From contig CAYQUX010000002.1 of the NCBI GenBank assembly GCA_964420995.1, forward strand, positions 62,001 to 126,000: a stretch of 64,000 nucleotides of DNA, read 5' to 3'. The position numbers were made by a program, and so were the translations under genes. The DNA is from Leptolinea sp964420995. Lineage in GTDB: Bacteria; Chloroflexota; Anaerolineae; Anaerolineales; Anaerolineaceae. Shown one piece after another: positions 34,384-43,439 of the stretch (positions within the stretch are counted from its first letter, which is position 1; every line of letters starts with the position of its first letter). The notes under the pieces are model-generated. The model had not been told where the DNA came from and did not search any database. It saw only the letters and a program-made list of their open reading frames with translations.

Positions 34384-35412
34384 TTATTTGGTGGCGTCCA
34401 GGAAAGCCTGTTTGGATTCATTGAGGGCGGCGGTGCTGGCGGGGAAGTAACCAACTTTGTCGATGACTTTGTCAACATTGCTCAGGTAATAGCTGATGAA
34501 ACCGGCAATCTGGGGTTTGGCTTTCATGATTCCCGCATCGGAGTAGATGAACAGCGGGCGGGAGAGCAGGTACTTGCCGGATTCTGCTGTTTCGAAACTG
34601 GGGGCAACATCGTTGATGGAAACCGCATTCAAACGATCAGCCTGCTGCTGGTAGTAGGCGAAGCCAAAGTAACCGATGGCGTACTGGTCGCCTTCCACAC
34701 CCTGCACCAGAACATTATCATCTTCGCTGGCCTGGTTGTTTTTTGCATTCAGAAGCAGTTTTTTGGCATCGTCGACTGATTTTAATTTCTGGGGCTTCTG
34801 GATGACAACTTCGGCAAAGAATTCAAAGGTGCCGCTGTCAGTTCCGGGGGTGAAGCGTTTGATGGGCTGGGCAGGCCATTTCGGGTTGACATCAGACCAT
34901 TTTTCGGCTGTGGTGAAGATTTTGCCCAGTTCTTCGGTGGTAACGTTTTTCAGGAAGTCATTTTTCTTGTTGACAACTATGGTGATGGCATCGGTGCCAA
35001 CGCGGAATTCAACCGGCTTGCGGGCAGGATTTAACTTGCCACAATTCTCGATTTCTTCCTTCTTGATACCGCGGCTGGCATTGGCAATATCAGTTTCACC
35101 GGTCTTGCAGAAACGCTCAAAACCACCACCGGAACCAATGATATCGTTCTTGATCTCACCGGCGAAACCATCCTGAACAAAGAGTTCCTGGATAGCTTCG
35201 GACAGAGGACCAACCGTGGAGGAACCGGCGGAATAGATGTTACCCTTCAATGTAGAAGGATCCACTTCCGGGAGTTCAATGGCTTTGACATCCGCTTTGG
35301 CGGGTTCGGGGGTTGCGGTCGCGTCAAAGCTCTGAGCAGCCGGCGCGAAACCAGCAAGGAACATACTACTGGCCACTAAAACAGAAACAAAAATCATTAA
35401 TTTAGAACGCAT
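34384..35412 (-). CDS. pstS: Phosphate-binding protein PstS
   Basis: The extracytoplasmic phosphate receptor of the Pst importer. An N-terminal signal peptide (about 1-27) appears to be cleaved after AAQ; there is no Cys, so no lipobox. The mature protein shows the PstS motifs YSAGSSTVGPLSEAI, IIGSGGGFERF, DIANASRGIKKEE and PGTDSGTFEFF, whose Ser, Thr, Asp and Arg residues bind phosphate. Length 342. AGGAG lies eight bases before ATG. It is the first gene of pst, with a PHO-box-like element upstream. Confidence 0.95.
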   Translation of the reverse strand: MRSKLMIFVSVLVASSMFLAGFAPAAQSFDATATPEPAKADVKAIELPEVDPSTLKGNIYSAGSSTVGPLSEAIQELFVQDGFAGEIKNDIIGSGGGFERFCKTGETDIANASRGIKKEEIENCGKLNPARKPVEFRVGTDAITIVVNKKNDFLKNVTTEELGKIFTTAEKWSDVNPKWPAQPIKRFTPGTDSGTFEFFAEVVIQKPQKLKSVDDAKKLLLNAKNNQASEDDNVLVQGVEGDQYAIGYFGFAYYQQQADRLNAVSINDVAPSFETAESGKYLLSRPLFIYSDAGIMKAKPQIAGFISYYLSNVDKVIDKVGYFPASTAALNESKQAFLDATK

Positions 35413-35443
35413 TCTTCACTCCTTTGTGTATTTTCGTTGGCCT

Positions 35444-35509
35444 AATAGTATCAATCATTGTTTAAGGAGTAAGGAATGCAATGTTAACAATAGGATAATA
35501 AGAAGTAAG
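35444..35509 (-). promoter_or_regulatory. PHO-box-like array upstream of pstS
   Basis: On the minus strand five consecutive 11-base units begin with TT (TTATCC 35498, TTAACA 35487, TTCCTT 35476, TTAAAC 35465, TTGATA 35454), preceded by a weaker CTTACT unit at 35509. TTAACA with 11-base periodicity is the PHO box of Bacillus PhoP, a PhoB homologue. TACTAT (35450-35445), overlapping the last unit, could be the -10. The array ends 31 bases before the pstS start. Confidence 0.6.
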
Positions 35510-35524
35510 TTTCTTTTAATATTA

Positions 35525-35553
35525 GGGCAGGATGGCACAAAGCCATCCTGCCC
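35525..35553 (-). terminator. Perfect 12-bp hairpin after phoR
   Basis: GGGCAGGATGGC (35525-35536) pairs exactly with GCCATCCTGCCC (35542-35553) around ACAAA. It lies 22 bases past the phoR stop and just upstream of the PHO-box array, so it most likely separates phoBR from pst transcription. The following minus-strand sequence (TAATATTAAAAG) is only moderately T-rich. Confidence 0.6.
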
Positions 35554-35575
35554 TGGTTAAGATACTAATGGTTTT

Positions 35576-37339
35576 TTAAGCGCCAGGCAGGAGGAAATAT
35601 ACAGTTGTACCCTTGTCTACTTCACTTTCCGCCCAGATACGGCCTCCATGCGCTTCCACAAGGTGCCGCGCGATGGAAAGCCCCAAACCGGTACCACCGC
35701 CAGAACGGGCTTTATCCGCTTTGTAAAACCGCTCGAAAATCCGAGGAAGCGATTCAGAGTCGATCCCCACTCCGGTATCCTTGACAAAAAATACGATACC
35801 GCCTTCATGCTTGTTCGCGCCGCAGGTGATCAATCCGCCGGGAAGTGTGAACTTGATGGCGTTGTGCAACAGATTCACAATGACCTGAACCATGCGACTG
35901 AAATCCACAGAAACCCTGGGAAGATCTTTTTCAATTTGTTTATCAATGGTTAGGCCGGCGCGCTGTGCCTGCAAAATCATACGGTCTACAGCTTTATCCA
36001 CCAGATCACCCGGAGGCACAATACGGTGTTCGAGGGGCACCCGACCGGATTCAATCCGCGAAAGCTCAAGCAATTCTTCCACCATCTGGGTAAGGGAATC
36101 AATTTCTATATCCATCCGTCCAAGAAAGCGCTGCGCGGCTGGGGGGTCGTCAATGGCGCCTTCGCGTAATGTTTCCGTCAGCGCCTTCATCGACGCCAAC
36201 GGTGTTCGTAATTCATGCGACACATTTGACACAAAATCACGGCGTAACGATTCCAGTTTGCGAATTCGGGTCAGGTCTTGCAAAATCAACAGTACCGAAC
36301 CCGGCAAGCCTGAGTCCATGAGCGCCGCCCCGGCCTGAACGAATATTTTTTCCAGGCTGATCTCATAACTGGCTGTCTGCGGTTCACCGGTTTCTTTGCA
36401 GCGCTGCCATAGCTCAACCAACTGGTGGTGCCGAACAACTTCGACCAGTGTTTTACCGAGTGAATCAGCCGCGGTGGTCTTAAACATGCGTTCCGCTGCC
36501 GGGTTGATCAACTGGACTGTGCCATCCTCGCCGGCGATCAGAATACCGTCGGCCATATTGTTCAAAACGGCAGAGAGTTTGGTCCGTTCTCCCGTCAATT
36601 CATCGATTCGGCTCTGAAGTTGAGCACTCATGCTGTCAAACGCGTGATTCAGGCGGGTAATCTCATCGGTCTCATCCAGTCCGTTCAACTGCCCATCCGG
36701 ATTGTTCTCAAATTTCTGTATGGAGCGGGTCAACTTTCTGACCGGCAGTGTTGTCCAATTGGCAATCAAGAAGGTAAGCAGGATTGCCAGCAGTGTGGCA
36801 AAAGCGGTGGCAATGAGTATCGCCTTATTTAACGACCAGATACTAGTTTCCACTTCTGTTATCGGTGTTGACAGGCGGGCTATCCCCACCACTCGGCCAT
36901 TCTGCGTTACCGGAACCGCGGTATATAAATAGCGTACACCCAGAGTACTTGAGATCCGGGTGGCGGATGCTTCCTTGCCCTGCAGCGCTGACTGCACTTC
37001 TGGACGTTGAAGGTGATTTTCCATCTCTGCCGGGTTTGTCTGCGATTCCCCGATTACAGTTCCATCGGAAAGGATTACAGTCACCCGCGAGTTCAGCAGT
37101 TTCGCGTTCATGGTGGCCAATTCTTCCATGGCAGCCGGTGATGAGTCTTTCGTGAGTTGGCGGTTAATATCATCTGCCAGACTGCGGGTTTCTCCCATCA
37201 AACGTATTTTTAAGTTTTCTGTGTATGTATCACGCAGAGTATAGGTTACACCAATACTCAACCCTCCCATGACAACCAGGGTGAGGATTATGTATGGAAG
37301 CGCAAAACGGGTGATCAGGGATTTTCGCATTTGGATCAT
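35576..37339 (-). CDS. phoR: Phosphate-regulon sensor histidine kinase PhoR-like
   Basis: A 587-residue membrane kinase. Helices near 12-33 and 172-194 enclose an extracytoplasmic sensor of about 135 residues (Cache/PhoR type). Then come a HAMP domain (about 195-247), a PAS domain (about 252-365, MADGILIAGEDGTVQLINP) and the HisKA domain with SHELRTPLAS (His375). The ATPase has HNAIKF, DTGVGID and GTGLGLSIA. The sensor region is larger than in E. coli PhoR. Its ATG overlaps the phoB stop. It probably senses phosphate through PhoU-PstSCAB. Confidence 0.88.
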   Translation of the reverse strand: MIQMRKSLITRFALPYIILTLVVMGGLSIGVTYTLRDTYTENLKIRLMGETRSLADDINRQLTKDSSPAAMEELATMNAKLLNSRVTVILSDGTVIGESQTNPAEMENHLQRPEVQSALQGKEASATRISSTLGVRYLYTAVPVTQNGRVVGIARLSTPITEVETSIWSLNKAILIATAFATLLAILLTFLIANWTTLPVRKLTRSIQKFENNPDGQLNGLDETDEITRLNHAFDSMSAQLQSRIDELTGERTKLSAVLNNMADGILIAGEDGTVQLINPAAERMFKTTAADSLGKTLVEVVRHHQLVELWQRCKETGEPQTASYEISLEKIFVQAGAALMDSGLPGSVLLILQDLTRIRKLESLRRDFVSNVSHELRTPLASMKALTETLREGAIDDPPAAQRFLGRMDIEIDSLTQMVEELLELSRIESGRVPLEHRIVPPGDLVDKAVDRMILQAQRAGLTIDKQIEKDLPRVSVDFSRMVQVIVNLLHNAIKFTLPGGLITCGANKHEGGIVFFVKDTGVGIDSESLPRIFERFYKADKARSGGGTGLGLSIARHLVEAHGGRIWAESEVDKGTTVYFLLPGA

Positions 37340-38052
37340 CCTTCAAACCGGTAACCTGCGCCACGGACGGTAACGATTCGCTCTGGTACGGCCGGATCTT
37401 TTTCAATTTTTTCCCGCAGCCAGCGCATGTGGACATCCACAGTACGGCTATCTCCGATGAAATCCCAGCCCCATACCTTTTCCAGGATGATCTCACGCGT
37501 CAAAACCTGTCCTTTGTGCATGGCCAGGTAATGTAACAGTTCATATTCCTTGGGTTTCAGGGCGAGCGGCTTTTTGTTGAACAAGACTTCGCGGCGGATT
37601 TCATTAACCTCAAGATTTCCAAAGGTCATGGTTCCACCGGCGGTCGCTTCGGTTGCCACCGCGCGGGCTTCCGCGTCTTCACGAATTAATCGAACTCTGC
37701 GAAGCATGGCTTTTACGCGCGCCAGCAATTCCCGCATACTAAACGGCTTGGTCAGGTAATCATCGGCTCCCACCTCCAGTCCAACCACACGGTCGATCTC
37801 ATCGTCACGCGCGGTCAGCATGAGCACGGGGGTGTTCATTTCCTGCCGAAGTGTCCGGCAGACTTCAAAGCCGTCCATCTCTGGGAGCATGATATCCAGA
37901 AGGATTAAATCTGGCTTGATCTCACGCGCGGATTTTAATGCCTGACCTCCCGTGGAGGCGGTATGTACGGTATATCCCTGCTTCTTCAGGTTATACGCCA
38001 GGGTTTCTTGAAGAGAAATTTCATCTTCAACCACCAGTATTGCTTCTGCCAT
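37336..38052 (-). CDS. phoB: Response regulator PhoB-like, OmpR family
   Basis: A 238-residue regulator. The receiver domain has the acidic pair Glu9-Asp10, phospho-acceptor Asp53 (LLDIMLPEMDG), and the conserved Lys in YLTKPFSM. The winged-helix DNA-binding domain ends with GDSRTVDVHMRWLREKIE and IVTVRGAGYRF. Pairing with phoR and the following pst genes supports PhoB. Its start lies 26 bases inside the preceding glycosyltransferase gene. No separate promoter is visible. Confidence 0.88.
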   Translation of the reverse strand: MAEAILVVEDEISLQETLAYNLKKQGYTVHTASTGGQALKSAREIKPDLILLDIMLPEMDGFEVCRTLRQEMNTPVLMLTARDDEIDRVVGLEVGADDYLTKPFSMRELLARVKAMLRRVRLIREDAEARAVATEATAGGTMTFGNLEVNEIRREVLFNKKPLALKPKEYELLHYLAMHKGQVLTREIILEKVWGWDFIGDSRTVDVHMRWLREKIEKDPAVPERIVTVRGAGYRFEG

Positions 38053-39262
38053 GTTCCCTCCTCAACTCTTCCATCAATACCACCAACGAGTCGGTGATCA
38101 CTTTGCGCGAAAACTCATTTTCGACGGCTCTTCTTCCATTTACTCCCATTTGATAACATCTCTCCGGGTTATCAATGAGTTTGACAGTAACATCAGCCAA
38201 TTCTTCCGAGTTGCCTGGTTGAGAGAATACACCCGCATCCTTTTTTTCAACCAGGTCGCGAATGACGCCATCAATACACAGAATAACCGGCTTTTCAGCG
38301 GCCATGGCGTCAAAAACCTTATTGGGATAGGTGGTTTTATACCATTCTAACGGTTTGAGAATGGCAAGGCAAACTGTTGCCGCCGCGAACACGTCTGCCA
38401 TCTCCTTTTTGGAAACCGGAGGCAGGAAGAGCACATTGTGCAGATCAAGCTCCCGGGATTGGTTAATCAGATTCTCTTTTTCTTTTCCATCCCCAACAAA
38501 CACAAAAACAATATCCTGCCTGTCTTTAAGCAGATTGGCCGTGCGTAGAACCACATCGAGGTCGTTCGATACGCCGTGTGCCCCGGCATAGAGCACAATC
38601 GATTTCCCCTTGAGCCCCCAGCGTTCCTTCGCGGCTTCACCGCGATCAGCCTGAAACATGGCAACATCCGCTCCATTGGGGATCAAACGAACAGATTTTG
38701 CTCCCTGCCCAGTAACCGGTTCGATAAAACCCGGTGAATTGACAATCACCTGATCGGCATGGGTGTAAAGAAATCGTTCCAACCAGCGTGACATGGAGAT
38801 GATCACCGGATTTTTCAGGACACCGACAGCGATGGCGAATTCCGGCCAGAGGTCGCGCACTTCAAAAAGAAAGATGGCGCCTTTAAGCCGCGCCGCCAGC
38901 CAGGCGGTCACTCCCTGAAAAATTGGCGGCGATGTGCCCCACACGAAATCCACTTTCTTTACTGACAAAGCGGCGAAAAAGGAAGAGACCATGAAACTCA
39001 GAAAGCTGAGGATTCGGTGGAAAAAACTGCGGTGCAACGCCGGATAGGTATACGAACGCAGTATGGTGATGCCGCGCTCATCCACCTGCCGGTCGATCCA
39101 TCTCATCCTGCCGCCCGTCTTTCCGGTCAGGTAGCTCACCGGGCTGGCGATGATGGTCACATCATGCCCCTTTTCTCGCAGGTAACAGGCAGTCTCATAA
39201 TGCCGCGTGCCGCCGGCATCACCGAGTGACGAGAAAGCCTGATGAATTATGAGAATATGCAC
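38027..39262 (-). CDS. Glycosyltransferase family 4 (WbuB-like)
   Basis: A 411-residue GT-B fold enzyme that adds a sugar from a nucleotide donor to a lipid-linked glycan at the cytoplasmic face. N-terminal GGTRHYETACYLREKGHDVTII, mid-protein FEVRDLWPEFAI and the donor site YKTTYPNKVFDAMAAEKPVIL match WbuB-like enzymes. It follows the heparinase-like gene by 9 bases and overlaps phoB by 26 bases, an unusual link between envelope glycan and phosphate control. Confidence 0.87.
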   Translation of the reverse strand: MHILIIHQAFSSLGDAGGTRHYETACYLREKGHDVTIIASPVSYLTGKTGGRMRWIDRQVDERGITILRSYTYPALHRSFFHRILSFLSFMVSSFFAALSVKKVDFVWGTSPPIFQGVTAWLAARLKGAIFLFEVRDLWPEFAIAVGVLKNPVIISMSRWLERFLYTHADQVIVNSPGFIEPVTGQGAKSVRLIPNGADVAMFQADRGEAAKERWGLKGKSIVLYAGAHGVSNDLDVVLRTANLLKDRQDIVFVFVGDGKEKENLINQSRELDLHNVLFLPPVSKKEMADVFAAATVCLAILKPLEWYKTTYPNKVFDAMAAEKPVILCIDGVIRDLVEKKDAGVFSQPGNSEELADVTVKLIDNPERCYQMGVNGRRAVENEFSRKVITDSLVVLMEELRREHGRSNTGG

Positions 39263-39271
39263 GCGAATATT

Positions 39272-41245
39272 CTAACAGACAATAAATTCTGTCAGAATGG
39301 TGATCGGTGCTTTTACACGATATAGTAATCGGAAGGATATCGCCGGCTCTTTCACCCCATATGTGGATGAATACCAGCCAAGGTTATCAATATCTTCCCC
39401 GGGCGTAGCCCAATCGGGACTGCATTTCACGATCTCTCCCGCGTGTATGATCTGATAATCAGGCAACAAGCGAATATCCTCACCATCCACTGTATCATGC
39501 GGTCGAATTTGACCCAGGCCTTCAACACTTAAACTTCCTTCTTCGGAAATATTCCAGGGAGCAACTGGGATTAACCAATTCAAGCAGATTTGAATCTGCG
39601 GTTTCTCCCCCGGGGTAATCGGGGAAATCTGATCGACAATCCACCAGCGTTGTTTTCCACGTATTTGCACCATGCGATTATGATGCACACCATAACGCTT
39701 ATACCCATCGTGACTGGCGGCGATCAGGTTGGGCATGGCCGGGTTGCCTCCCCAGTTTACCTTCGGCCAATCCAGCCAGAGGAAGCGGCCAGCCTTCTGC
39801 ATCTGATCCGCACCGTTAATGGTCAACGTGTTGTGAACCCTGGTCTGTGACAGCGCGTTTTGCCAGGGTGGGGCGGCATTGTACTGGTATGTCCCGGCGT
39901 CCAGAAGAAGCGGCACACCGTTGCGCCATAATTCGATGTGCATCAGGTCTGCCTGACCCGGCCGCCGCTTGATTTGAGGCGCGAAAAGAAATGCGGTGAC
40001 CGATCCATCCATCAGTTTCTTGTAAGAATTAACCAGGGGGATATTATCAGTCTGGTTGCGAGGGTCTTCCCGTTGATTGGCCAGCCAATCAAACCACAGA
40101 GACATTTCATTTTGCGCTGAATCAGATTGCCTTGAAATGAAGAACTTTTTGGCTGTATTAACAACAGGTCGAAAATCTTCATATGGCCGCCCGGTTAAAG
40201 GCAGGATATAGGCGCCGTCGTTATGCCCATAATTGGGCACCCGGCCTGTTTCCAGGGCTGTCAACCCGTCCAGCCAGTTCGCTGCTGCGGCAAGTTTTCT
40301 CGAACTGGTCTCAGGAAAACCGTCCCCCACTCTCAGGCTGATCGCTTTCACCCAGAGGGCGATTTGCAGCATCAGGCGGTGATAATTTGTTGAATACTGC
40401 GCGTATGTGCCGTCATCATCGATCTGATCATCCAATCCCTGATGAAAAACCTGCCAGCCTGTATCTCGCCATTTTCCGGCTTCCGGATGATCCGGCAGGA
40501 AAATCCCCGCGGTATACAACCCGGCCGCTTCCACCAGCAGGTGATTGTTTTGCTGGCTGCGCGCGTATACCAGCGTCGGCGGGATGCGCCGCGCGTGGTC
40601 AATCACGGCTTGCCCCAGAAACCGTTCCCAATCCGGCGGCAGATCCGGGCAATCCCGGAACACCTCATGGAAAAAGACCAGCGCCAGAATTCGCAGGGCT
40701 ACTTCCTGCCCGTTCATCCAATTCGGCCCGTAATTTACCGGATTCAGTCGCAGGAAACGCTGAAGCAAATCCCACGTTTTGGGCCCCAAACCGGGGATCC
40801 CCCCGGCAGCTTGCGCCCTGCACAACGCGAAGATCCAGCCCAACCGCGCAGGTTCCCAGATGAACTTGATGTCTTCCACTGGCAGGTTGACCTGTTTCCG
40901 TTCATACTCTGTCCAGTGCTGCGTGTATGCCGTATCTGTCTGGAAGATTTCCACGGGAATTTTGCCAAATATGAGGCACTTCCCGCTCAGGATGAATTCA
41001 GCTTCCTTCAGGCAGGCCGCCTTCAGATCAGCATCCTGGTGATAAAAATCCATAATCGGTGACTTCGCCAAAGATAATCCCGCGTCTAGCCAACACGTTT
41101 CAGGTAGTCGGCGATCCAAAATGACCGGAGGTGTCATCCGGCGGTAATGACCGGTGATCAGCCCGAAGCGGTACAAACTAACCTGAAGCACCGGCAGGAG
41201 TCCCACCTGCCGGATTGTCTTTATTCCCCGAATGAAGGCGTTCAC
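39272..41245 (-). CDS. Heparinase II/III-like polysaccharide lyase family protein
   Basis: A 657-residue protein. The N-terminal (alpha/alpha) toroid includes NWMNGQEVALRILALVFF, SQQNNHLLVEAAGLY and DGTYAQYSTNYHRLMLQIAL; the C-terminal beta-sandwich includes HIELWRNGVPLLLDAGTYQYN and RVHNTLTINGADQM. Such proteins cut uronic-acid polysaccharides, yet they occur in many exopolysaccharide gene clusters, where they may edit the glycan. No signal peptide is seen, so a cytoplasmic or biosynthetic role is possible. It follows the fused dehydrogenase gene by 15 bases. Confidence 0.82.
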   Translation of the reverse strand: MNAFIRGIKTIRQVGLLPVLQVSLYRFGLITGHYRRMTPPVILDRRLPETCWLDAGLSLAKSPIMDFYHQDADLKAACLKEAEFILSGKCLIFGKIPVEIFQTDTAYTQHWTEYERKQVNLPVEDIKFIWEPARLGWIFALCRAQAAGGIPGLGPKTWDLLQRFLRLNPVNYGPNWMNGQEVALRILALVFFHEVFRDCPDLPPDWERFLGQAVIDHARRIPPTLVYARSQQNNHLLVEAAGLYTAGIFLPDHPEAGKWRDTGWQVFHQGLDDQIDDDGTYAQYSTNYHRLMLQIALWVKAISLRVGDGFPETSSRKLAAAANWLDGLTALETGRVPNYGHNDGAYILPLTGRPYEDFRPVVNTAKKFFISRQSDSAQNEMSLWFDWLANQREDPRNQTDNIPLVNSYKKLMDGSVTAFLFAPQIKRRPGQADLMHIELWRNGVPLLLDAGTYQYNAAPPWQNALSQTRVHNTLTINGADQMQKAGRFLWLDWPKVNWGGNPAMPNLIAASHDGYKRYGVHHNRMVQIRGKQRWWIVDQISPITPGEKPQIQICLNWLIPVAPWNISEEGSLSVEGLGQIRPHDTVDGEDIRLLPDYQIIHAGEIVKCSPDWATPGEDIDNLGWYSSTYGVKEPAISFRLLYRVKAPITILTEFIVC

Positions 41246-41260
41246 CCGGCCACTCCGGAG

Positions 41261-43405
41261 TTAAGCCTGGTTGTTGATCTGCATGGCAGCCTGAAGGCTG
41301 GCCTGGCTGGACGCGTACAATTGATCATAAGGGATGGAAGGATTGTCTCCTTCTCGGACAGCCTGAACGAATGCCTGCCAGGCGGCTTTATGGCCTTTAT
41401 CCTGCCTCAAAAGTGATCGCAGGATTTTCTTTGAACCTCCCGTCCATAATTGCAATTCGCGGAAATCGTCCAGAATGGCGCTTCGCCCGGCAGTATGCAC
41501 TTCAAGGCGTTCCTTTGATAGACCTTTATCGCCATTCGCCAGGTAAAGCACCTGCCCGATGGAACCATTCGGGAAGGCCAGGGTAATCTGGACGTTATCA
41601 CGGCGATATCGTCCGCCATCCGGCAGAGACCTGGCTTCCACAAAGACCGGCGCTTCGCCAGCCAGGAAAACCAGATAGTCAATGAAGTGGCAGCCTTCCC
41701 CGATAATGCGTCCCCCGCCCTGAGCCGGATCGTGCGTCCAGTGGGTTAATGGCAGGTACCCGGCATTCACCCGGTAGGTTGCCATGAATGGTTCATTCCC
41801 GGTCAGGACGAATTCCTTCAACTTAACCGAAAGCGGGGCAAACCGGCGATTGAAACCCACCGAAAGGTATGGGCTGTCTTTTTTCTGCACCTTTTCGAAA
41901 ATCAAATCCAACTCTTCAACGGTCAATGCCAGCGGTTTTTCGCAATACACATTCTTCCCTGAATTCAACGCGGCCAACACCTGGCGGGCATGATGCTGGT
42001 GGCGGGTAAGCACCAGTACCGTATTAATATCCGGATTATCGAGAATATCCGCTTCATCCGTGGAAGCAAAGGCAAAGCCAAACTTCCGTGCAGCCGATTG
42101 GGCAGACACTCCCCCAGCCGAAGCAATGCCCATCAGGTCTACGCCACCAACTTTCTGGATGGCCGGCAGAAGGATGGCATTGGCAAAATTCCCGGCACCC
42201 AGGACACCCACTTTGACTTCCGCCTTGCGGGAATGCCCGGCCGCTGAAATAGAGGCCAGTTTTCGTTGGTACTGCAGCGGGACTGGCGCGGGAGGATAGG
42301 TCAACAACACACCCAGGAAGGGTTCTCCCTGTTTCGTGGTGATCAATTCATACGCTTCCTCCGCTTTGTCAATCGGAAAGCGGTGGGTGATAAACGCATT
42401 CAGGTCAATTTTTCCCGCGGCAAGCAGGTCAACAAAAGCCTGAATATTGCGGCCTTCCGTCCAGCGCACATATCCAGCCGGATAATCGCTGCCGCGTTCT
42501 TCGTATTCGGGATCATAGCGCCCCGGTCCGTAGGATCGAGATATACGCAGGTCCAGTTCCTTGTCATAATATAGCTTGCGCTGCAACTTCAACCCCACGG
42601 CGCCAACAGCCACCACCACAGCCCGGTCGCGGGCAATTCGAGCGGCCAGTTCCACCGGATCATCCGACGGAGTATCCGCGCAGATCAAAACCACATCCGC
42701 GCCTTTTCCCTGCGTGAACGCAGAGCAAACCGGTTCAGCCTGATCGCGTTCCACGGCACTGAATCCCATGGACTCCGCCAGCTTCACCCGCTGCGGGTTG
42801 GTATCAATGCCGATGACTGAACAGCCAGCCGCCGCGGCAATTCGGGCGGATAGTAACCCAAGCAACCCCATGCCGATGATGGCCACACTTTCACCGATCT
42901 GCGGCTGGGCCAGGCGGAATCCGTGCATGGCGATCGCCCCGAGAGTGGCAAAGGCCGCCTGTTCCAGATCAACATTATCGGGCACATGCGCCAGCAGGTT
43001 TTGCGGAACCACAGCCAGTTCGGCGTGCACGGCGAAACCGCCGCCGCCGCAGGCTACCCGGTCGCCAACGGAGAACCCGGTCAATCCAACACCAACGGCT
43101 TCCACCACCCCGCTGGAAGAATACCCCAGCACCATGGGCTGGTCGAGCCGGTTGAAGGCGGCATCCAACGCGGTGAGCGGGCCTTCTTTCAACGCTTTAT
43201 CGATCACCTGCTTCGCCAGGTCTGGCCGCGAGCGGACTTTATCCAGCAGGTTCTTTTCAGCAAATTCCACCACCATGCGTTCCGTGCCGGCTGAAACCAG
43301 TGAACAGACCGTACGTACCAGCGCCGTGCCGGGACGTACCTGGGGGTCAGGAATATCTTCGACGCTCGTTTTACCGCTTTTCATGGATTGCAGTACCTGT
43401 TTCAT
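41261..43405 (-). CDS. Fused zinc-type alcohol dehydrogenase and Gfo/Idh/MocA oxidoreductase
   Basis: A 714-residue two-domain enzyme. Residues 1-385: medium-chain dehydrogenase with VLGYSSSGVVEAVG and VAIIGMGLLGLLSA. Residues about 395-714: a Gfo/Idh/MocA domain with VGVLGAGNFANAIL, the cofactor-site EKP motif in YCEKPLALT, and GGGRIIGEGCHFID. This fusion is recurrent beside heparinase-like and GT4 genes; it probably oxidises or epimerises a nucleotide sugar or glycan precursor. The substrate is unknown. GGTGG lies six bases before ATG. Confidence 0.87.
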   Translation of the reverse strand: MKQVLQSMKSGKTSVEDIPDPQVRPGTALVRTVCSLVSAGTERMVVEFAEKNLLDKVRSRPDLAKQVIDKALKEGPLTALDAAFNRLDQPMVLGYSSSGVVEAVGVGLTGFSVGDRVACGGGGFAVHAELAVVPQNLLAHVPDNVDLEQAAFATLGAIAMHGFRLAQPQIGESVAIIGMGLLGLLSARIAAAAGCSVIGIDTNPQRVKLAESMGFSAVERDQAEPVCSAFTQGKGADVVLICADTPSDDPVELAARIARDRAVVVAVGAVGLKLQRKLYYDKELDLRISRSYGPGRYDPEYEERGSDYPAGYVRWTEGRNIQAFVDLLAAGKIDLNAFITHRFPIDKAEEAYELITTKQGEPFLGVLLTYPPAPVPLQYQRKLASISAAGHSRKAEVKVGVLGAGNFANAILLPAIQKVGGVDLMGIASAGGVSAQSAARKFGFAFASTDEADILDNPDINTVLVLTRHQHHARQVLAALNSGKNVYCEKPLALTVEELDLIFEKVQKKDSPYLSVGFNRRFAPLSVKLKEFVLTGNEPFMATYRVNAGYLPLTHWTHDPAQGGGRIIGEGCHFIDYLVFLAGEAPVFVEARSLPDGGRYRRDNVQITLAFPNGSIGQVLYLANGDKGLSKERLEVHTAGRSAILDDFRELQLWTGGSKKILRSLLRQDKGHKAAWQAFVQAVREGDNPSIPYDQLYASSQASLQAAMQINNQA

Positions 43406-43439
43406 AGAACCACCACTGAATTATGAATTTAAGTAATTT

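Noticed and set aside
40442..41062. 206-codon plus-strand frame inside the heparinase-like gene
   Set aside because: Antisense frame with no recognisable domain; the heparinase-like protein explains the region.
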